Below are positions 1 to 7,843 of a DNA stretch of 44,736 nucleotides, piece by piece; the first letter of the stretch is position 1; the number at the start of each line of letters is the position of its first letter. The translations under genes and the position numbers were made by a program. The notes under the pieces are model-generated. The model saw only the letters and a list, made by a program, of their open reading frames with translations. It searched no databases and was not told the origin of the DNA. Origin of the DNA: Bacteroidota bacterium (GTDB taxonomy: Bacteria; Bacteroidota; Bacteroidia; Chitinophagales; Chitinophagaceae). The DNA lies in the NCBI GenBank assembly GCA_004292605.1, contig RDXK01000102.1, positions 1 to 44,736 on the forward strand. The letters are read 5' to 3'.

Positions 1-1
1 C

Positions 2-1210
2 TATACACGATTTAGGATACTAGACTCAAGCCTTTTTAGAAAATTAAGCCCGAATAGAGCGAAAATTGGTTTGGTAACCAGAAACCCACGAAACCCAGCC
101 TTACGCTATGAATATGTAACTAACTGTTATCATATCTATATAACAGTCGAGCATTGTACAACACCAGACGATCCTCGGTGCAGTAATGGTTGTGACGGCT
201 GTGAAGATTATTGTGCGGACTATCTTGACGGAGGGGTAGTATGCGACGTAACATTGCAGAACACAGGCGGCGGTAGTAGTGGCGGTGGTACTGGCGGTGG
301 TAGTAGTGGTAGTGGTACTGGCGGTGGATCGAGTGGTGGATCGGGAGGCGGATCGGGAGGTAGTGGCGGCAACGGCCCAGACCCAAATACCCCACCGTCA
401 GGTACAATAGGCTGGACACCAGAGCAACCTACTAACCCACATCAGCCACCACAAGATCCCTGCGAAAAGGCAAAAGCTGATGCGGAAAGGTTAGACTCAA
501 TTTGGCAAAATTCACCCATTGATTCCGCATTAGGTACCATATCTAATGCAAACTTAAACCGTTATGAATACGCTTTTAACATTATTCTACAGATGGATCG
601 AAACCCTAATGGACCGCCTCATTATATTAATCCAAGGTTAACAGTTGGTCAAGTGGAAACTCAATATAGCAACCAAACTGTGACTGCCCCAAGTGAAACG
701 CAGGATGCAATCAATGGCATCTCAAGAATTTGGTTAGGATTTACACATACGCATACTGATAGCGGCGTAGCGGCACCGTCGCCAAAGGATATTTATAAAG
801 TTTACGAACATTATGTAAGCGACAATAGAAGAAATGCAATTGGTAACTTTGTTCGCTCAAGTAATGGTGGCACATATGTGATAAAAGTAAACGATGAGCA
901 AAAGGCTGCACAATTTTTTAGTGGCATGCGTGACAATGTCGATACTGCAAAAAATCGGTTCAAAGACGGAAGCGAATTAGGGAATATTTTTGCTCAAGCT
1001 GAAAAATATTTCTTGAAAAAATTCGATGGTCAAACTAACCGAGAGGGCAAAGCGTTTGATATGGCCACTGCCGCAGTATTAAGCACTCAAAATACAGGCA
1101 TAACCCTATTTAGGCAAAATAGTGCGGGAAAATTTGAGCCATTAATTTTAACGCTTTCACCCAATCCAAGAAAACCATCACAATTGATCTTTACTAACGG
1201 ATGTAACTAA
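2..1210 (+). CDS. Cys-rich, Gly/Ser-linker protein with JAMM-like motif (5' truncated)
   Basis: The frame is open from the first bases of the window, so the gene starts upstream and only its 3' part is present; a TTG at 71 is not a convincing start. Three parts are visible. First comes a segment with seven cysteines encoded at about 125-244. Next is a low-complexity Gly/Ser/Thr linker (266-373) running into a Pro-rich stretch. Last is a globular C-terminal domain of about 260 residues. That domain contains His-Thr-His (746-754) followed by Ser (779-781) and Asp (788-790), a spacing close to the HxH...SxxD metal site of JAB/JAMM proteases; a glutamate-bearing strand lies upstream. I do not recognise the family. 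The modular build (exported N-part, flexible linker, enzyme-like end) and the small secreted gene 13 bases downstream resemble effector/partner pairs, but this is inference. No signal peptide can be judged because the N-terminus is missing. Confidence 0.75.
   Translation, partial: YTRFRILDSSLFRKLSPNRAKIGLVTRNPRNPALRYEYVTNCYHIYITVEHCTTPDDPRCSNGCDGCEDYCADYLDGGVVCDVTLQNTGGGSSGGGTGGGSSGSGTGGGSSGGSGGGSGGSGGNGPDPNTPPSGTIGWTPEQPTNPHQPPQDPCEKAKADAERLDSIWQNSPIDSALGTISNANLNRYEYAFNIILQMDRNPNGPPHYINPRLTVGQVETQYSNQTVTAPSETQDAINGISRIWLGFTHTHTDSGVAAPSPKDIYKVYEHYVSDNRRNAIGNFVRSSNGGTYVIKVNDEQKAAQFFSGMRDNVDTAKNRFKDGSELGNIFAQAEKYFLKKFDGQTNREGKAFDMATAAVLSTQNTGITLFRQNSAGKFEPLILTLSPNPRKPSQLIFTNGCN
266..373 (+). 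repeat. Gly/Ser-coding tandem minisatellite
   Basis: In-frame imperfect tandem repeat encoding the interdomain linker. Two 27-bp units (266-292 and 293-319) encode GGGSSGGGT and GGGSSGSGT, followed by degenerate GGA/TCG-rich units. The codon mix differs between units (AGT early, TCG late), which suggests stepwise expansion. Length variation in multiples of three would keep the frame. Confidence 0.7.
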
Positions 1211-1223
1211 AAAAAATATTAAA

Positions 1224-1670
1224 ATGAAACATACTATAGTACTTTTTCTACTGAGCCTGCTTTTATTACCAAAGTTATGCAACGCTCAAACGTACCCCAC
1301 CCCAATTACGGATACCGCAAGTTATTTACGGTACATTGTAACTAACAAACAACAATTTGTTGGCCAGCCGTTTAGTACATTGTATAATTTTTTACAAATC
1401 AGCCCTAAAATGTTTACGCCGTTTGCACATATACACCATAACCGTTTTGCCGAAACTAACATAACGCTTGCGTTCAAATTTGCCGCGACGGCCGAGGATT
1501 TATCGGATACCTACCCGCAATTAGGTATTGAATGGCAACCGCCATACCTTAACAGACAGGAAGGGTTAGCACTAATGTATCTATACGAACGGCAAGGCAT
1601 CGGCTGGAACGGTGTAATTTACAATAGATATAAAAATATTATAATTAAAGATATTTATATTTTGCAATAG
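1224..1670 (+). CDS. Small secreted protein, unknown function
   Basis: 148 residues starting at an ATG. It has a clear signal peptide: MKH, then a Leu-rich hydrophobic core, then a likely cleavage after NAQ near residue 22. The mature part is about 126 residues with no family I recognise. It has many aromatic residues, an HIHH cluster near residue 70 and a WNGVIYNRYKN segment near the end. It lies 13 bases after the Cys-rich/JAMM-like gene and is followed by a terminator, so the two probably form one transcript. A role as partner, chaperone or immunity factor of the upstream protein is a guess from context only. Confidence 0.75.
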   Translation: MKHTIVLFLLSLLLLPKLCNAQTYPTPITDTASYLRYIVTNKQQFVGQPFSTLYNFLQISPKMFTPFAHIHHNRFAETNITLAFKFAATAEDLSDTYPQLGIEWQPPYLNRQEGLALMYLYERQGIGWNGVIYNRYKNIIIKDIYILQ

Positions 1671-1684
1671 ACTAGTCTCTAACC

Positions 1685-1714
1685 AAAGCGGCCAATACAA
1701 AAGCCGCTTTTTTG
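1685..1714 (+). terminator. Rho-independent terminator
   Basis: Eight-base stem AAAGCGGC (1685-1692) with GCCGCTTT (1703-1710), a 10-base loop and a T-run. It lies 15 bases after the stop of the small secreted gene and ends the two-gene unit. The following 1715-1947 stretch holds only a weak AGAGAC/GTCTCT hairpin at 1860-1874. Confidence 0.75.
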
Positions 1715-1947
1715 TTGTTAGTTGTTATAATTTAGTGATTACGATTTGATAAGCAAGGTTAGCAAAATAATGGTGGTAACGGCAAAATTTTATGTCTATT
1801 GCTGGTTTATAAGCCAAAAACCAAGTTGGAGAAAAAATAAGCGTATGCAAAGAATAAACAGAGACAGGGTCTCTAATTTTCATAACAAGTAGGTAGAGCG
1901 GCAATACCTAACTCTACGGATAGTGGGGTTAGCCCTAGGTTTTAAAA

Positions 1948-2340
1948 CTAATGATTACAATCCGATGTGTGGCAATGATTGGCCTTGCGGCAAAGTTTGT
2001 AGTTAGCGTAATGGGCCCAAATAATACACACCACGGCTGGTACCAAAAATGCAATTTGCCAACTGTGAAATATTTGCTTGGCTATTAATAAACCAATACC
2101 AACAGTGAATAACAAAATGGGTACAACCGAATGGTGGTGGCGTTGGTAACCATGCCACAAGCTGTAAAACCCTATAGCGGCTGCTAGCAATATCATACCC
2201 ACTTCAAACCAACTATTATCTATTAATTCATGCCCAAAAATGGGCAAACTAGTTACAAAAATGGGTAGCAAGGCACAGTGTATGGCACAAGCTAAGGAAG
2301 TAGCTATGCCCAATGCGTCCCAGTTTATTTTAAATGCCAT
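1948..2340 (-). CDS. MerC-domain integral membrane protein
   Basis: 130 residues, four predicted membrane segments (about 10-30, 44-63, 70-88, 93-111). The first helix region carries the LACAIHCALLP motif, the Cys/His signature of MerC-type mercury or metal transporters. The C-terminal tail is rich in Cys and His (CRKANHCHTSDCNH), suggesting metal binding. MerC proteins move Hg(II) into cells in mer operons; chromosomal Bacteroidota members next to a Fur-family regulator more likely handle another soft or borderline metal. The gene is divergent from the SCO1 and Fur-family genes, with 124 bases between start codons, so the regulator may act on both sides. Family is fairly sure, substrate is not. 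Confidence 0.8.
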   Translation of the reverse strand: MAFKINWDALGIATSLACAIHCALLPIFVTSLPIFGHELIDNSWFEVGMILLAAAIGFYSLWHGYQRHHHSVVPILLFTVGIGLLIAKQIFHSWQIAFLVPAVVCIIWAHYANYKLCRKANHCHTSDCNH

Positions 2341-2430
2341 GCGGCGGCAAAACTAAATTAATTGCAACAAAGTTTTATTTTTTTGCCCTCATTTTACCGT
2401 ATTGGTAACAAGCCACCCCTATAAAAAATG

Positions 2431-2438
2431 TACATTTG
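2431..2438 (+). promoter_or_regulatory. Bacteroidota -7 promoter box for SCO1/fur
   Basis: TACATTTG matches TAnnTTTG and sits 26 bases before the ATG of the SCO1-like gene. The upstream -33 element is weak; ATTG at 2401-2404 is too far for the usual 19-21 spacing. Confidence 0.4.
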
Positions 2439-2464
2439 CACCATCAAATTATAAATACAACGGC

Positions 2465-3118
2465 ATGAAAAAATGGATGGTTTATAGCCTATTTTTCGTG
2501 GTACTTACCTTGGGTTTTTATTTTTTATTGTTCAATGGAAACGACCATTGGAAAAAGAAATCGGCCATTATAAGTTATGTACAGCCCTTTAAATTTACTA
2601 CACAGGATAGTTTGCCTTTTAGGCATACCGATATGCTTGGAAAAGTATGTGTAGTGGAATATTTTTTTACTACCTGTAAGGGTATTTGCCCCACCATGAA
2701 CCAAAACATGAAGGGCATTTATGAAACCTTTAAGGACGAACCTAATTTTATGGTGGTAGCACACACTTGCGACCCCGAACGAGATAGTGTAGCACGACTA
2801 AAGTACTATGCTGATAGCCTAAAAATAAATACTAAAAAATGGGTACTACTCACCGGCCGTAAGGATAGCCTGTACAGGCAAGCACGCAATAGCTATTTGC
2901 TAGACGACCCTAAGAATAATTTCGAGAAACTAGAAGACCAGTTTTTACACACACAGTTTTTTGCCGTGGTAGATAAAGACGGACAAGTACGTGGCCAAAT
3001 TTACGACGGACTAAAAAAGAAGGATATTGAAAAGCTGAAGGAACATGTAGCCAAATTACTACAAGAACCAAGCGGAAAACCACGATTTGTAAACAGTGTT
3101 TTTAGTGCAAAACCTTAG
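2465..3118 (+). CDS. SCO1/SenC family copper chaperone-like protein
   Basis: I place the start at the ATG at 2465 (MKKWMVYS), because it gives a clean N-terminal membrane anchor (about residues 5-22); a longer TTG-started reading adds 21 unconvincing residues. 217 residues. A thioredoxin-fold domain follows, with the SCO copper site CKGICP (CxxxC) after the VEYFFTTC strand and a conserved His in the LHTQFFAVVD segment. SCO proteins deliver copper to the CuA site of cytochrome c oxidase or act as thiol reductases on the outer face of the inner membrane. It ends five bases before the Fur-family gene, so the two are probably co-transcribed, which ties it to metal homeostasis. Confidence 0.88.
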   Translation: MKKWMVYSLFFVVLTLGFYFLLFNGNDHWKKKSAIISYVQPFKFTTQDSLPFRHTDMLGKVCVVEYFFTTCKGICPTMNQNMKGIYETFKDEPNFMVVAHTCDPERDSVARLKYYADSLKINTKKWVLLTGRKDSLYRQARNSYLLDDPKNNFEKLEDQFLHTQFFAVVDKDGQVRGQIYDGLKKKDIEKLKEHVAKLLQEPSGKPRFVNSVFSAKP

Positions 3119-3123
3119 CAGCC

Positions 3124-3540
3124 ATGAGCCAACTAGAAACCCTTTTAAAAAAGTATAACCTTAGCGTTACCGAAGGCCGTAAAAAAATATTACAGCTTTT
3201 TTTAGATGCAAATGCTGCTTTAGAACACGCCACCATTGAGCAAAACGCCCCATCGTTAGATAGGGTTACCATTTACCGTACTCTCCAAAGCTTTGTAGAA
3301 AAAGGTATCATACACACCATTCCTACCACGGATAGCAGCATTAAATATGCCCTGTGTAAAGATGAGTGTGGCCATGGGCACCACCACGATAATCATGTGC
3401 ATTTTTTATGCAATACTTGCGGCACTACTTTTTGTATAGAACAAGTAACTATTCCAAAAATCAAGTTACCTGCTGGTTTCGTTTCCCAGCAAGCCGATTT
3501 GGTGGTAAGCGGCCGATGCAATTTGTGTAACCAAAACTAA
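3124..3540 (+). CDS. Fur family metal-responsive regulator
   Basis: 138 residues, normal for Fur/Zur/PerR. The N-terminal winged helix includes the DNA-recognition stretch SLDRVTIYRTLQSF (about residues 42-55). The dimerisation domain has a His-rich loop (HGHHHDNHVHF) and two CxxC pairs, CNTC (about 97-100) and CNLC near the end, forming the structural zinc site. The His-rich loop and C-terminal CxxC resemble Zur or PerR more than classical Fur, but the metal cannot be settled from sequence. It is the second gene after SCO1 and divergent from the MerC gene, its likeliest local targets. Confidence 0.88.
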   Translation: MSQLETLLKKYNLSVTEGRKKILQLFLDANAALEHATIEQNAPSLDRVTIYRTLQSFVEKGIIHTIPTTDSSIKYALCKDECGHGHHHDNHVHFLCNTCGTTFCIEQVTIPKIKLPAGFVSQQADLVVSGRCNLCNQN

Positions 3541-3578
3541 ATTAACCTTTCCATACACACCGTAAACCTTGTAAACAG

Positions 3579-3586
3579 TACATTTG
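3579..3586 (+). promoter_or_regulatory. Bacteroidota -7 promoter box for paaZ
   Basis: TACATTTG matches TAnnTTTG, 25 bases before the paaZ ATG and inside the 71-base gap after the Fur-family gene. No convincing -33 TTTG at standard distance. Confidence 0.4.
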
Positions 3587-3611
3587 TTACGTACTAACAA
3601 GTGTTTGTTTT

Positions 3612-5654
3612 ATGGAAAAGTTACATAACTATATTTTAGGTGAATGGATAACTGGCGATGGCGACGGACAATTACTTACCAATGCCTACAATAGCCAACC
3701 TATAGCCACGGCATCTACCCAAGGCCTTGATTTTAAAGCCCTTACACACTACGCACGTACCGTAGGCTCACCAGCGCTACGCAAACTCACTTTTCATGAG
3801 CGGGGTTTAATGCTTAAGGCATTGGCATCGCACCTACGCAACCATCTGGATAAATTTTACCAAATAAGCTACCAAACTGGTGCCACCAAGGCCGATAGCT
3901 GGATAGATATTGAAGGCGGTATTGGTAACCTATTTGCTAATGCCAGCTTGCGTCGCAAATTTCCCAACGAACCTTTTTGTTTAGATGGCGAAAACCATGT
4001 GTTAGGCAAGCAAGGTAGTTTTGCAGCACAGCATTTACTATTGCCAAAGGAGGGTGTAGCCATACACATCAATGCCTTTAACTTTCCAGTGTGGGGTATG
4101 CTAGAGAAAATAGCGGTAAACCTTTTAGCCGGTGTACCTGCTATAGTAAAACCCGCTACAGTTACCAGCTATTTAACCCATGCCGTAGTGCAGGAAATAC
4201 ACAATAGCGGCCTTTTACCCAAAGGTGCTTTGCAGCTTATTTGTGGTAGTGCAGGCAGTTTGCTAAACCACGTAACCAGCCAGGATGTAGTAACTTTTAC
4301 AGGTAGTGCTAGCACAGGACTATTGCTAAAAAGTTCGAAAAACATATTAGAAGAAAACGTACCGTTTAATATGGAGGCCGATAGCTTAAATGCAATGGTG
4401 CTAGGCCCAGATGTAGAACCCACCATGCCTGAATGGGATTTATTTATAAAAGAAGTAAGAAAAGAAATTACCGTAAAAGCAGGACAAAAATGTACCGCCG
4501 TACGTAGAATTTTTGTACCCGAAAACAAACTAGAGGATGTAGAAATAGCTTTGGGTAAAGCATTGGCCCAAACTACCATAGGTATACCTACTAACGATAA
4601 AGTACGTATGGGTAGTTTAGCTGGTTTTGCACAAAAAAATGAAGTTACTGAGCAGGTGCAAAAACTGTTAGCTGCTAGTGCCATTATTTACGGTTCTTTA
4701 GATAGTGTTCAATTACTGGAGGGCGATAGTAGCAAGGGTGCGTTTGTAAGTCCGCTTTTATTACGCAATACCAATCCGTTTCAGTTTCAAGCGGTGCATG
4801 AGGTAGAGGCTTTTGGCCCTGTGGCCACCATTATGCCTTACCAACATTTAACCGATGCTATAGAGCTAGTAAAAAAAGGTAAAGGCAGTTTATGTACCAG
4901 CATTGTTACCAATAATACACAAGTAGCCAAAGATTTTGTAATGGGTGTGGGCACTTACCACGGCCGTATTTTAGTGTTAAACCAAGCTTGTGCTAAGGAA
5001 AATACGGGGCATGGCAGTCCGCTACCATTATTGGTACATGGCGGTCCTGGCCGGGCTGGCGGTGGTGAGGAAATGGGTGGTGTACGGGGCGTAAAACATT
5101 ATATGCAGCGTGTAGCCGTACAGGGTTCGCCTACTATGCTCACGGGTATTACTAACCAATACATTCCTGGGGCAGACTATTTGGAATTTGATATACACCC
5201 TTTTAGAAAATATTTCGACGATTTACAAATTGGCGAACGCCTTACCACTGCCAAAAGAACCATTACGGAAGCAGATATTGTAAACTTTGCAAACTTGAGT
5301 TGGGATCATTTCTACGCCCATACCGATCATACTAGTTTAGAAGGTACCCTTTTTGAAAAACCTGTAGCACATGGCTATTTTATTATCAGTGCAGCAGCGG
5401 GTTTATTTGTAGATGCAAAAAAAGGCCCGGTATTGCTAAACTATGGTTTAGATGAACTAAGGTTTACCAAACCCGTGTACGCAGGTACTACTATTGGTGT
5501 ACACCTTACGGTAAAAGAAAAAATTCCGCAGGAGTTACGCGATGAAAATGATGTGCCAAAAGGTATAGTAAAATGGCTGGTAGAAGTATACGACGATACG
5601 CAGGAAACCATAGCCGTAGCCACTATTTTAACGATGGTAAAAAAGAAAAGTTAA
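3612..5654 (+). CDS. paaZ: Bifunctional oxepin-CoA hydrolase / semialdehyde dehydrogenase PaaZ
   Basis: 680 residues, the usual PaaZ length. The N-terminal aldehyde dehydrogenase domain (about 1-520) has catalytic Glu255 in NMEADSLN and nucleophile Cys294 in GQKCTAV, matching E. coli PaaZ Glu256/Cys295. The C-terminal MaoC-like hydratase domain (about 540-680) has Asp565 and His570 in DHFYAHTD, with the spacing of the known hydratase pair. PaaZ opens the oxepin-CoA ring and oxidises the resulting semialdehyde to 3-oxo-5,6-dehydrosuberyl-CoA in aerobic phenylacetate breakdown. An enoyl-CoA hydratase gene follows after 50 bases, probably in the same operon. The monooxygenase (paaABCDE) and ligase (paaK) genes are not in this window. 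All active-site residues are intact, so both activities are expected. Confidence 0.93.
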   Translation: MEKLHNYILGEWITGDGDGQLLTNAYNSQPIATASTQGLDFKALTHYARTVGSPALRKLTFHERGLMLKALASHLRNHLDKFYQISYQTGATKADSWIDIEGGIGNLFANASLRRKFPNEPFCLDGENHVLGKQGSFAAQHLLLPKEGVAIHINAFNFPVWGMLEKIAVNLLAGVPAIVKPATVTSYLTHAVVQEIHNSGLLPKGALQLICGSAGSLLNHVTSQDVVTFTGSASTGLLLKSSKNILEENVPFNMEADSLNAMVLGPDVEPTMPEWDLFIKEVRKEITVKAGQKCTAVRRIFVPENKLEDVEIALGKALAQTTIGIPTNDKVRMGSLAGFAQKNEVTEQVQKLLAASAIIYGSLDSVQLLEGDSSKGAFVSPLLLRNTNPFQFQAVHEVEAFGPVATIMPYQHLTDAIELVKKGKGSLCTSIVTNNTQVAKDFVMGVGTYHGRILVLNQACAKENTGHGSPLPLLVHGGPGRAGGGEEMGGVRGVKHYMQRVAVQGSPTMLTGITNQYIPGADYLEFDIHPFRKYFDDLQIGERLTTAKRTITEADIVNFANLSWDHFYAHTDHTSLEGTLFEKPVAHGYFIISAAAGLFVDAKKGPVLLNYGLDELRFTKPVYAGTTIGVHLTVKEKIPQELRDENDVPKGIVKWLVEVYDDTQETIAVATILTMVKKKS

Positions 5655-5704
5655 ACTAACAATTGGTTGCCATCAAATACAGTATTTTAGAAAAAAACAA
5701 GAAT

Positions 5705-6475
5705 ATGGAAGCATTTGTAAAAACCGATGTGGTGGACCATGTAGCACACATTAGCTTTTTTACCCCACAGAGTAACAGTTTGCCAAAAAAAACACTGGTT
5801 GATTTAGCTCATCATATTACCGAAGCAGGTGCTAACCCTAAAGTAAATGTTTTACTGCTAAAAAGTGAAGGAAAGGTATTTTGTTCAGGCGCCAGTTTCG
5901 ATGAATTGGCCGCCATAGAAAATGAAACACAAGGCCATGAATTTTTTAGTGGTTTTGCCAAAGTAATTAATGCCATGCGTAAATGCCCCAAGTTTATAGT
6001 AGCCCGTGTACACGGTAAATGCGTAGGTGGTGGCGTAGGTTTGGCAGCCGCTGCAGATTATGCTATAGCGGTAGAAGGTGTAGATATTAAGCTGAGCGAA
6101 TTGGCTGTTGGCATCGGTCCATTTGTAGTAGGTCCGGCCGTGGAACGCAAATTAGGCTTGTCAGCTTTCAGTCAGCTAGCTATAGATGCTACCCTTTGGC
6201 GTAATGGCGATTGGGCCAGAAGAAAAGGCCTTTTTGCCGAGCTGCACCCCACTGTAGAAAGTATGGATGCTAGCATTGAACGCCTTACCAGCACCTTGGT
6301 AGCCAGCCACCCCAAAGCCATGCACGAAATGAAAAAAATGTTTTGGCAAGGAACCGATGATTGGGATAAACTATTAGATGAACGTGCGGCCATCAGTGGA
6401 CGTTTAATTTTAAGCGATTACGCAAGGCAAGCTATACAACGCTTTAAAGCAGCTACAGCTAAGGTAAACAGTTAG
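5705..6475 (+). CDS. Enoyl-CoA hydratase/isomerase family protein
   Basis: The ATG at 5705 gives MEAFVKTDVVDHVAHIS, the normal crotonase start; the upstream TTG extension is not supported. 256 residues. The crotonase fold shows the oxyanion-hole segments FCSGASFDEL and GGGVGLAAAADYA, and a Glu-containing LSELAVGIGP segment at the position of the first catalytic glutamate. It follows paaZ and precedes a terminator, so it is probably the 2,3-dehydroadipyl-CoA hydratase or ring isomerase step (PaaF/PaaG-like). Crotonase subfamilies are hard to separate by eye, and methylglutaconyl-CoA hydratase is an alternative. Confidence 0.85.
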   Translation: MEAFVKTDVVDHVAHISFFTPQSNSLPKKTLVDLAHHITEAGANPKVNVLLLKSEGKVFCSGASFDELAAIENETQGHEFFSGFAKVINAMRKCPKFIVARVHGKCVGGGVGLAAAADYAIAVEGVDIKLSELAVGIGPFVVGPAVERKLGLSAFSQLAIDATLWRNGDWARRKGLFAELHPTVESMDASIERLTSTLVASHPKAMHEMKKMFWQGTDDWDKLLDERAAISGRLILSDYARQAIQRFKAATAKVNS

Positions 6476-6502
6476 TTACCCGTAGCCGTGGTATTGCAAA
6501 CA

Positions 6503-6533
6503 AAAAAAAGGGGTTCTACAGGCCCCTTTTTTT
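6503..6533. terminator. Bidirectional terminator
   Basis: A-run plus GGGG (6510-6513) pairs with CCCC (6523-6526) plus T-run. It works in both directions and separates the paaZ unit from the convergent outer-membrane protein gene. Confidence 0.75.
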
Positions 6534-6554
6534 ATGACTACGGCTTTGGTATAT

Positions 6555-7193
6555 TTAAAACGTGTACGATAGCGTAGGTGCTAAAACAATCGCCTCCGGC
6601 ATAGCTGTAGAAAGTGTGTAATAGAATCTCGTTCTAAGTCCAAGATGTATATGCGTATCAATTTTGTACTTATACTCAAGGTCGACCGATGCACCAAGTT
6701 CCTCTAGTCGACTATTCTTAAAATTACGCTGCTCCAAAGCTATTCCTTGAAGCGAAGCATCAATTTCTTGTTGTTGAGATCGGAGGTAATAAAGCCCAAC
6801 ACCAGTGGAAATAATCACCTTCTTTTTCGAAAAATCTTTGTTAACAAATATGTTGTGAAAACTATTCCAATGAGTGATAGTGAAATCTTGAATATAGAAT
6901 GGAACGACATTTGAAGTGTAATTGATTGAACGAGAATTAGCACTTCTATCAAATCCCAATCCAAGGAATGTATTTTTTCCAATTCTATATTTTACCTCTA
7001 TCCCACCTATAGTTCCCACGAAGTTTTTGTTGTAGAATTGTGTGGCTCCGTTCGGACTTGTTAGCTCATCATAACTGCGAACAAAGAAATTGCCATTAAG
7101 TCGATAGTTTGCCTGAATCTGGAAACGATTTTTTGTTTGTGCCAAGCTGAAAAAAAATGAAACCATAAGCAGTAGAGATACTAGAGATTTCAT
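6555..7193 (-). CDS. Outer-membrane beta-barrel-like protein
   Basis: I use the ATG at 7193 (MKSLVSLLLMVSFFFS), which starts a good signal peptide cleaved near SLAQ; the longer reading adds 15 residues in front of it. 212 residues. The mature part alternates polar and hydrophobic residues in strand-like stretches (for example GGIEVKYRIGKNTFLGLGF, LEYKYKIDTHIHLGLRTRF) and ends in a Tyr...Phe strand (APTLSYTF), typical of small 8-10 stranded barrels. No specific family recognised. It is the right-hand partner of a bidirectional terminator and divergent from the 7356 gene. Word use looks less like the flanking chromosomal genes, consistent with an accessory island. Confidence 0.7.
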   Translation of the reverse strand: MKSLVSLLLMVSFFFSLAQTKNRFQIQANYRLNGNFFVRSYDELTSPNGATQFYNKNFVGTIGGIEVKYRIGKNTFLGLGFDRSANSRSINYTSNVVPFYIQDFTITHWNSFHNIFVNKDFSKKKVIISTGVGLYYLRSQQQEIDASLQGIALEQRNFKNSRLEELGASVDLEYKYKIDTHIHLGLRTRFYYTLSTAMPEAIVLAPTLSYTF

Positions 7194-7290
7194 AATTGCT
7201 TTTTTCGCAAAAAAAGAGCTTGTTTCGTAAACAATCAAACGAGCTCAAAATTGCTTTAGTAACATTAATTCGGTTTTAACAACTAAAAGG

Positions 7291-7322
7291 CAAAGTTCCT
7301 TGCTTCACGAAACAAGGCTTTG
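7291..7322. repeat. Inverted repeat between divergent genes
   Basis: CAAAG-tt-CCTTG (7291-7302) pairs with CAAGG-CTTTG (7313-7322), with a two-base bulge and a 10-base loop. It lies in the 162-base gap between divergent starts at 7193 and 7356, so it could be a shared operator or an RNA hairpin 33 bases before the small gene. Confidence 0.4.
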
Positions 7323-7355
7323 GAAGACTTTTCAAACTATTAAAATTACTGGCAA

Positions 7356-7736
7356 ATGAAAATTCGAAGTTCATCTGATGCATGGGAATGGTTGCAACCC
7401 CTATTAGCAGATATGCAAATCTCAAGCTTTTTTCGCCTTAGAAACTATGGTAATGAAGAAGTAGAGCTATTTTTTCTAATTGTATGTATAGGCGAAAATA
7501 CAAAAGCAACGGCCACATATGATACTAAAGAAAAAGTATTGTACTGGGATGCTGTGTTTAGCTATTTAGAAATGAAGTACGCAAAAGAAGAGGATCGAAA
7601 GTTTATGCGAGCTAACGGAATAATAAATTCGTTCGATATACTCGACAAGTATAATAAAAGTAGAAAACTACATATTGACAAACAAAAAATTCAGGAGGAT
7701 GCAAGATTTTATTTTGAAGGCTTAGGATGGTTGTAG
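7356..7736 (+). CDS. Hypothetical protein, 126 residues
   Basis: ATG start, no signal peptide, no membrane segment. The protein is charged and aromatic (AWEWLQPLLADM, FFRLRNYGNEEVELFF, ARFYFEGLGWL). I do not recognise a family. Its size, cytosolic nature and position beside a toxin-like module and a gene remnant would fit an orphan immunity protein, but nothing in the sequence proves that. Its last 28 bases overlap, on the opposite strand, the coding-like remnant at 7709-7843. Confidence 0.6.
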   Translation: MKIRSSSDAWEWLQPLLADMQISSFFRLRNYGNEEVELFFLIVCIGENTKATATYDTKEKVLYWDAVFSYLEMKYAKEEDRKFMRANGIINSFDILDKYNKSRKLHIDKQKIQEDARFYFEGLGWL

Positions 7737-7843
7737 AAAATCAGTTCCGGAGTGATATTTCGTACCGAGGCTTTCGAAGTATACAATATACCATCGCCGC
7801 GGTTAATGGCAGCAGCAACCATTTTATTGATCTCTTTGTCCCA
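7709..7843 (-). pseudogene. In-frame coding-like remnant after zeta-toxin amber stop
   Basis: Directly after the TAG of the zeta-like gene the same frame stays open for 44 codons to a TAA at 7709-7711. It begins WDKEINKMVAAAINRGDG and continues with ILYTSKASVRN, which reads like real protein rather than random sequence. Zeta-like proteins normally end near where this one stops, so the piece is probably the tail of another deleted gene rather than part of the toxin; amber readthrough is less likely. Confidence 0.35.

Noticed and set aside
120-419. Reverse-strand open frame of 99 residues opposite the Gly/Ser linker
   Set aside because: It is the mirror of the repeat (His/Tyr-rich junk) and has no independent support.
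4169-4684. Long reverse-strand frame of 171 residues inside paaZ
   Set aside because: Shadow of a strong coding gene; composition and lack of any motif argue against a real gene.
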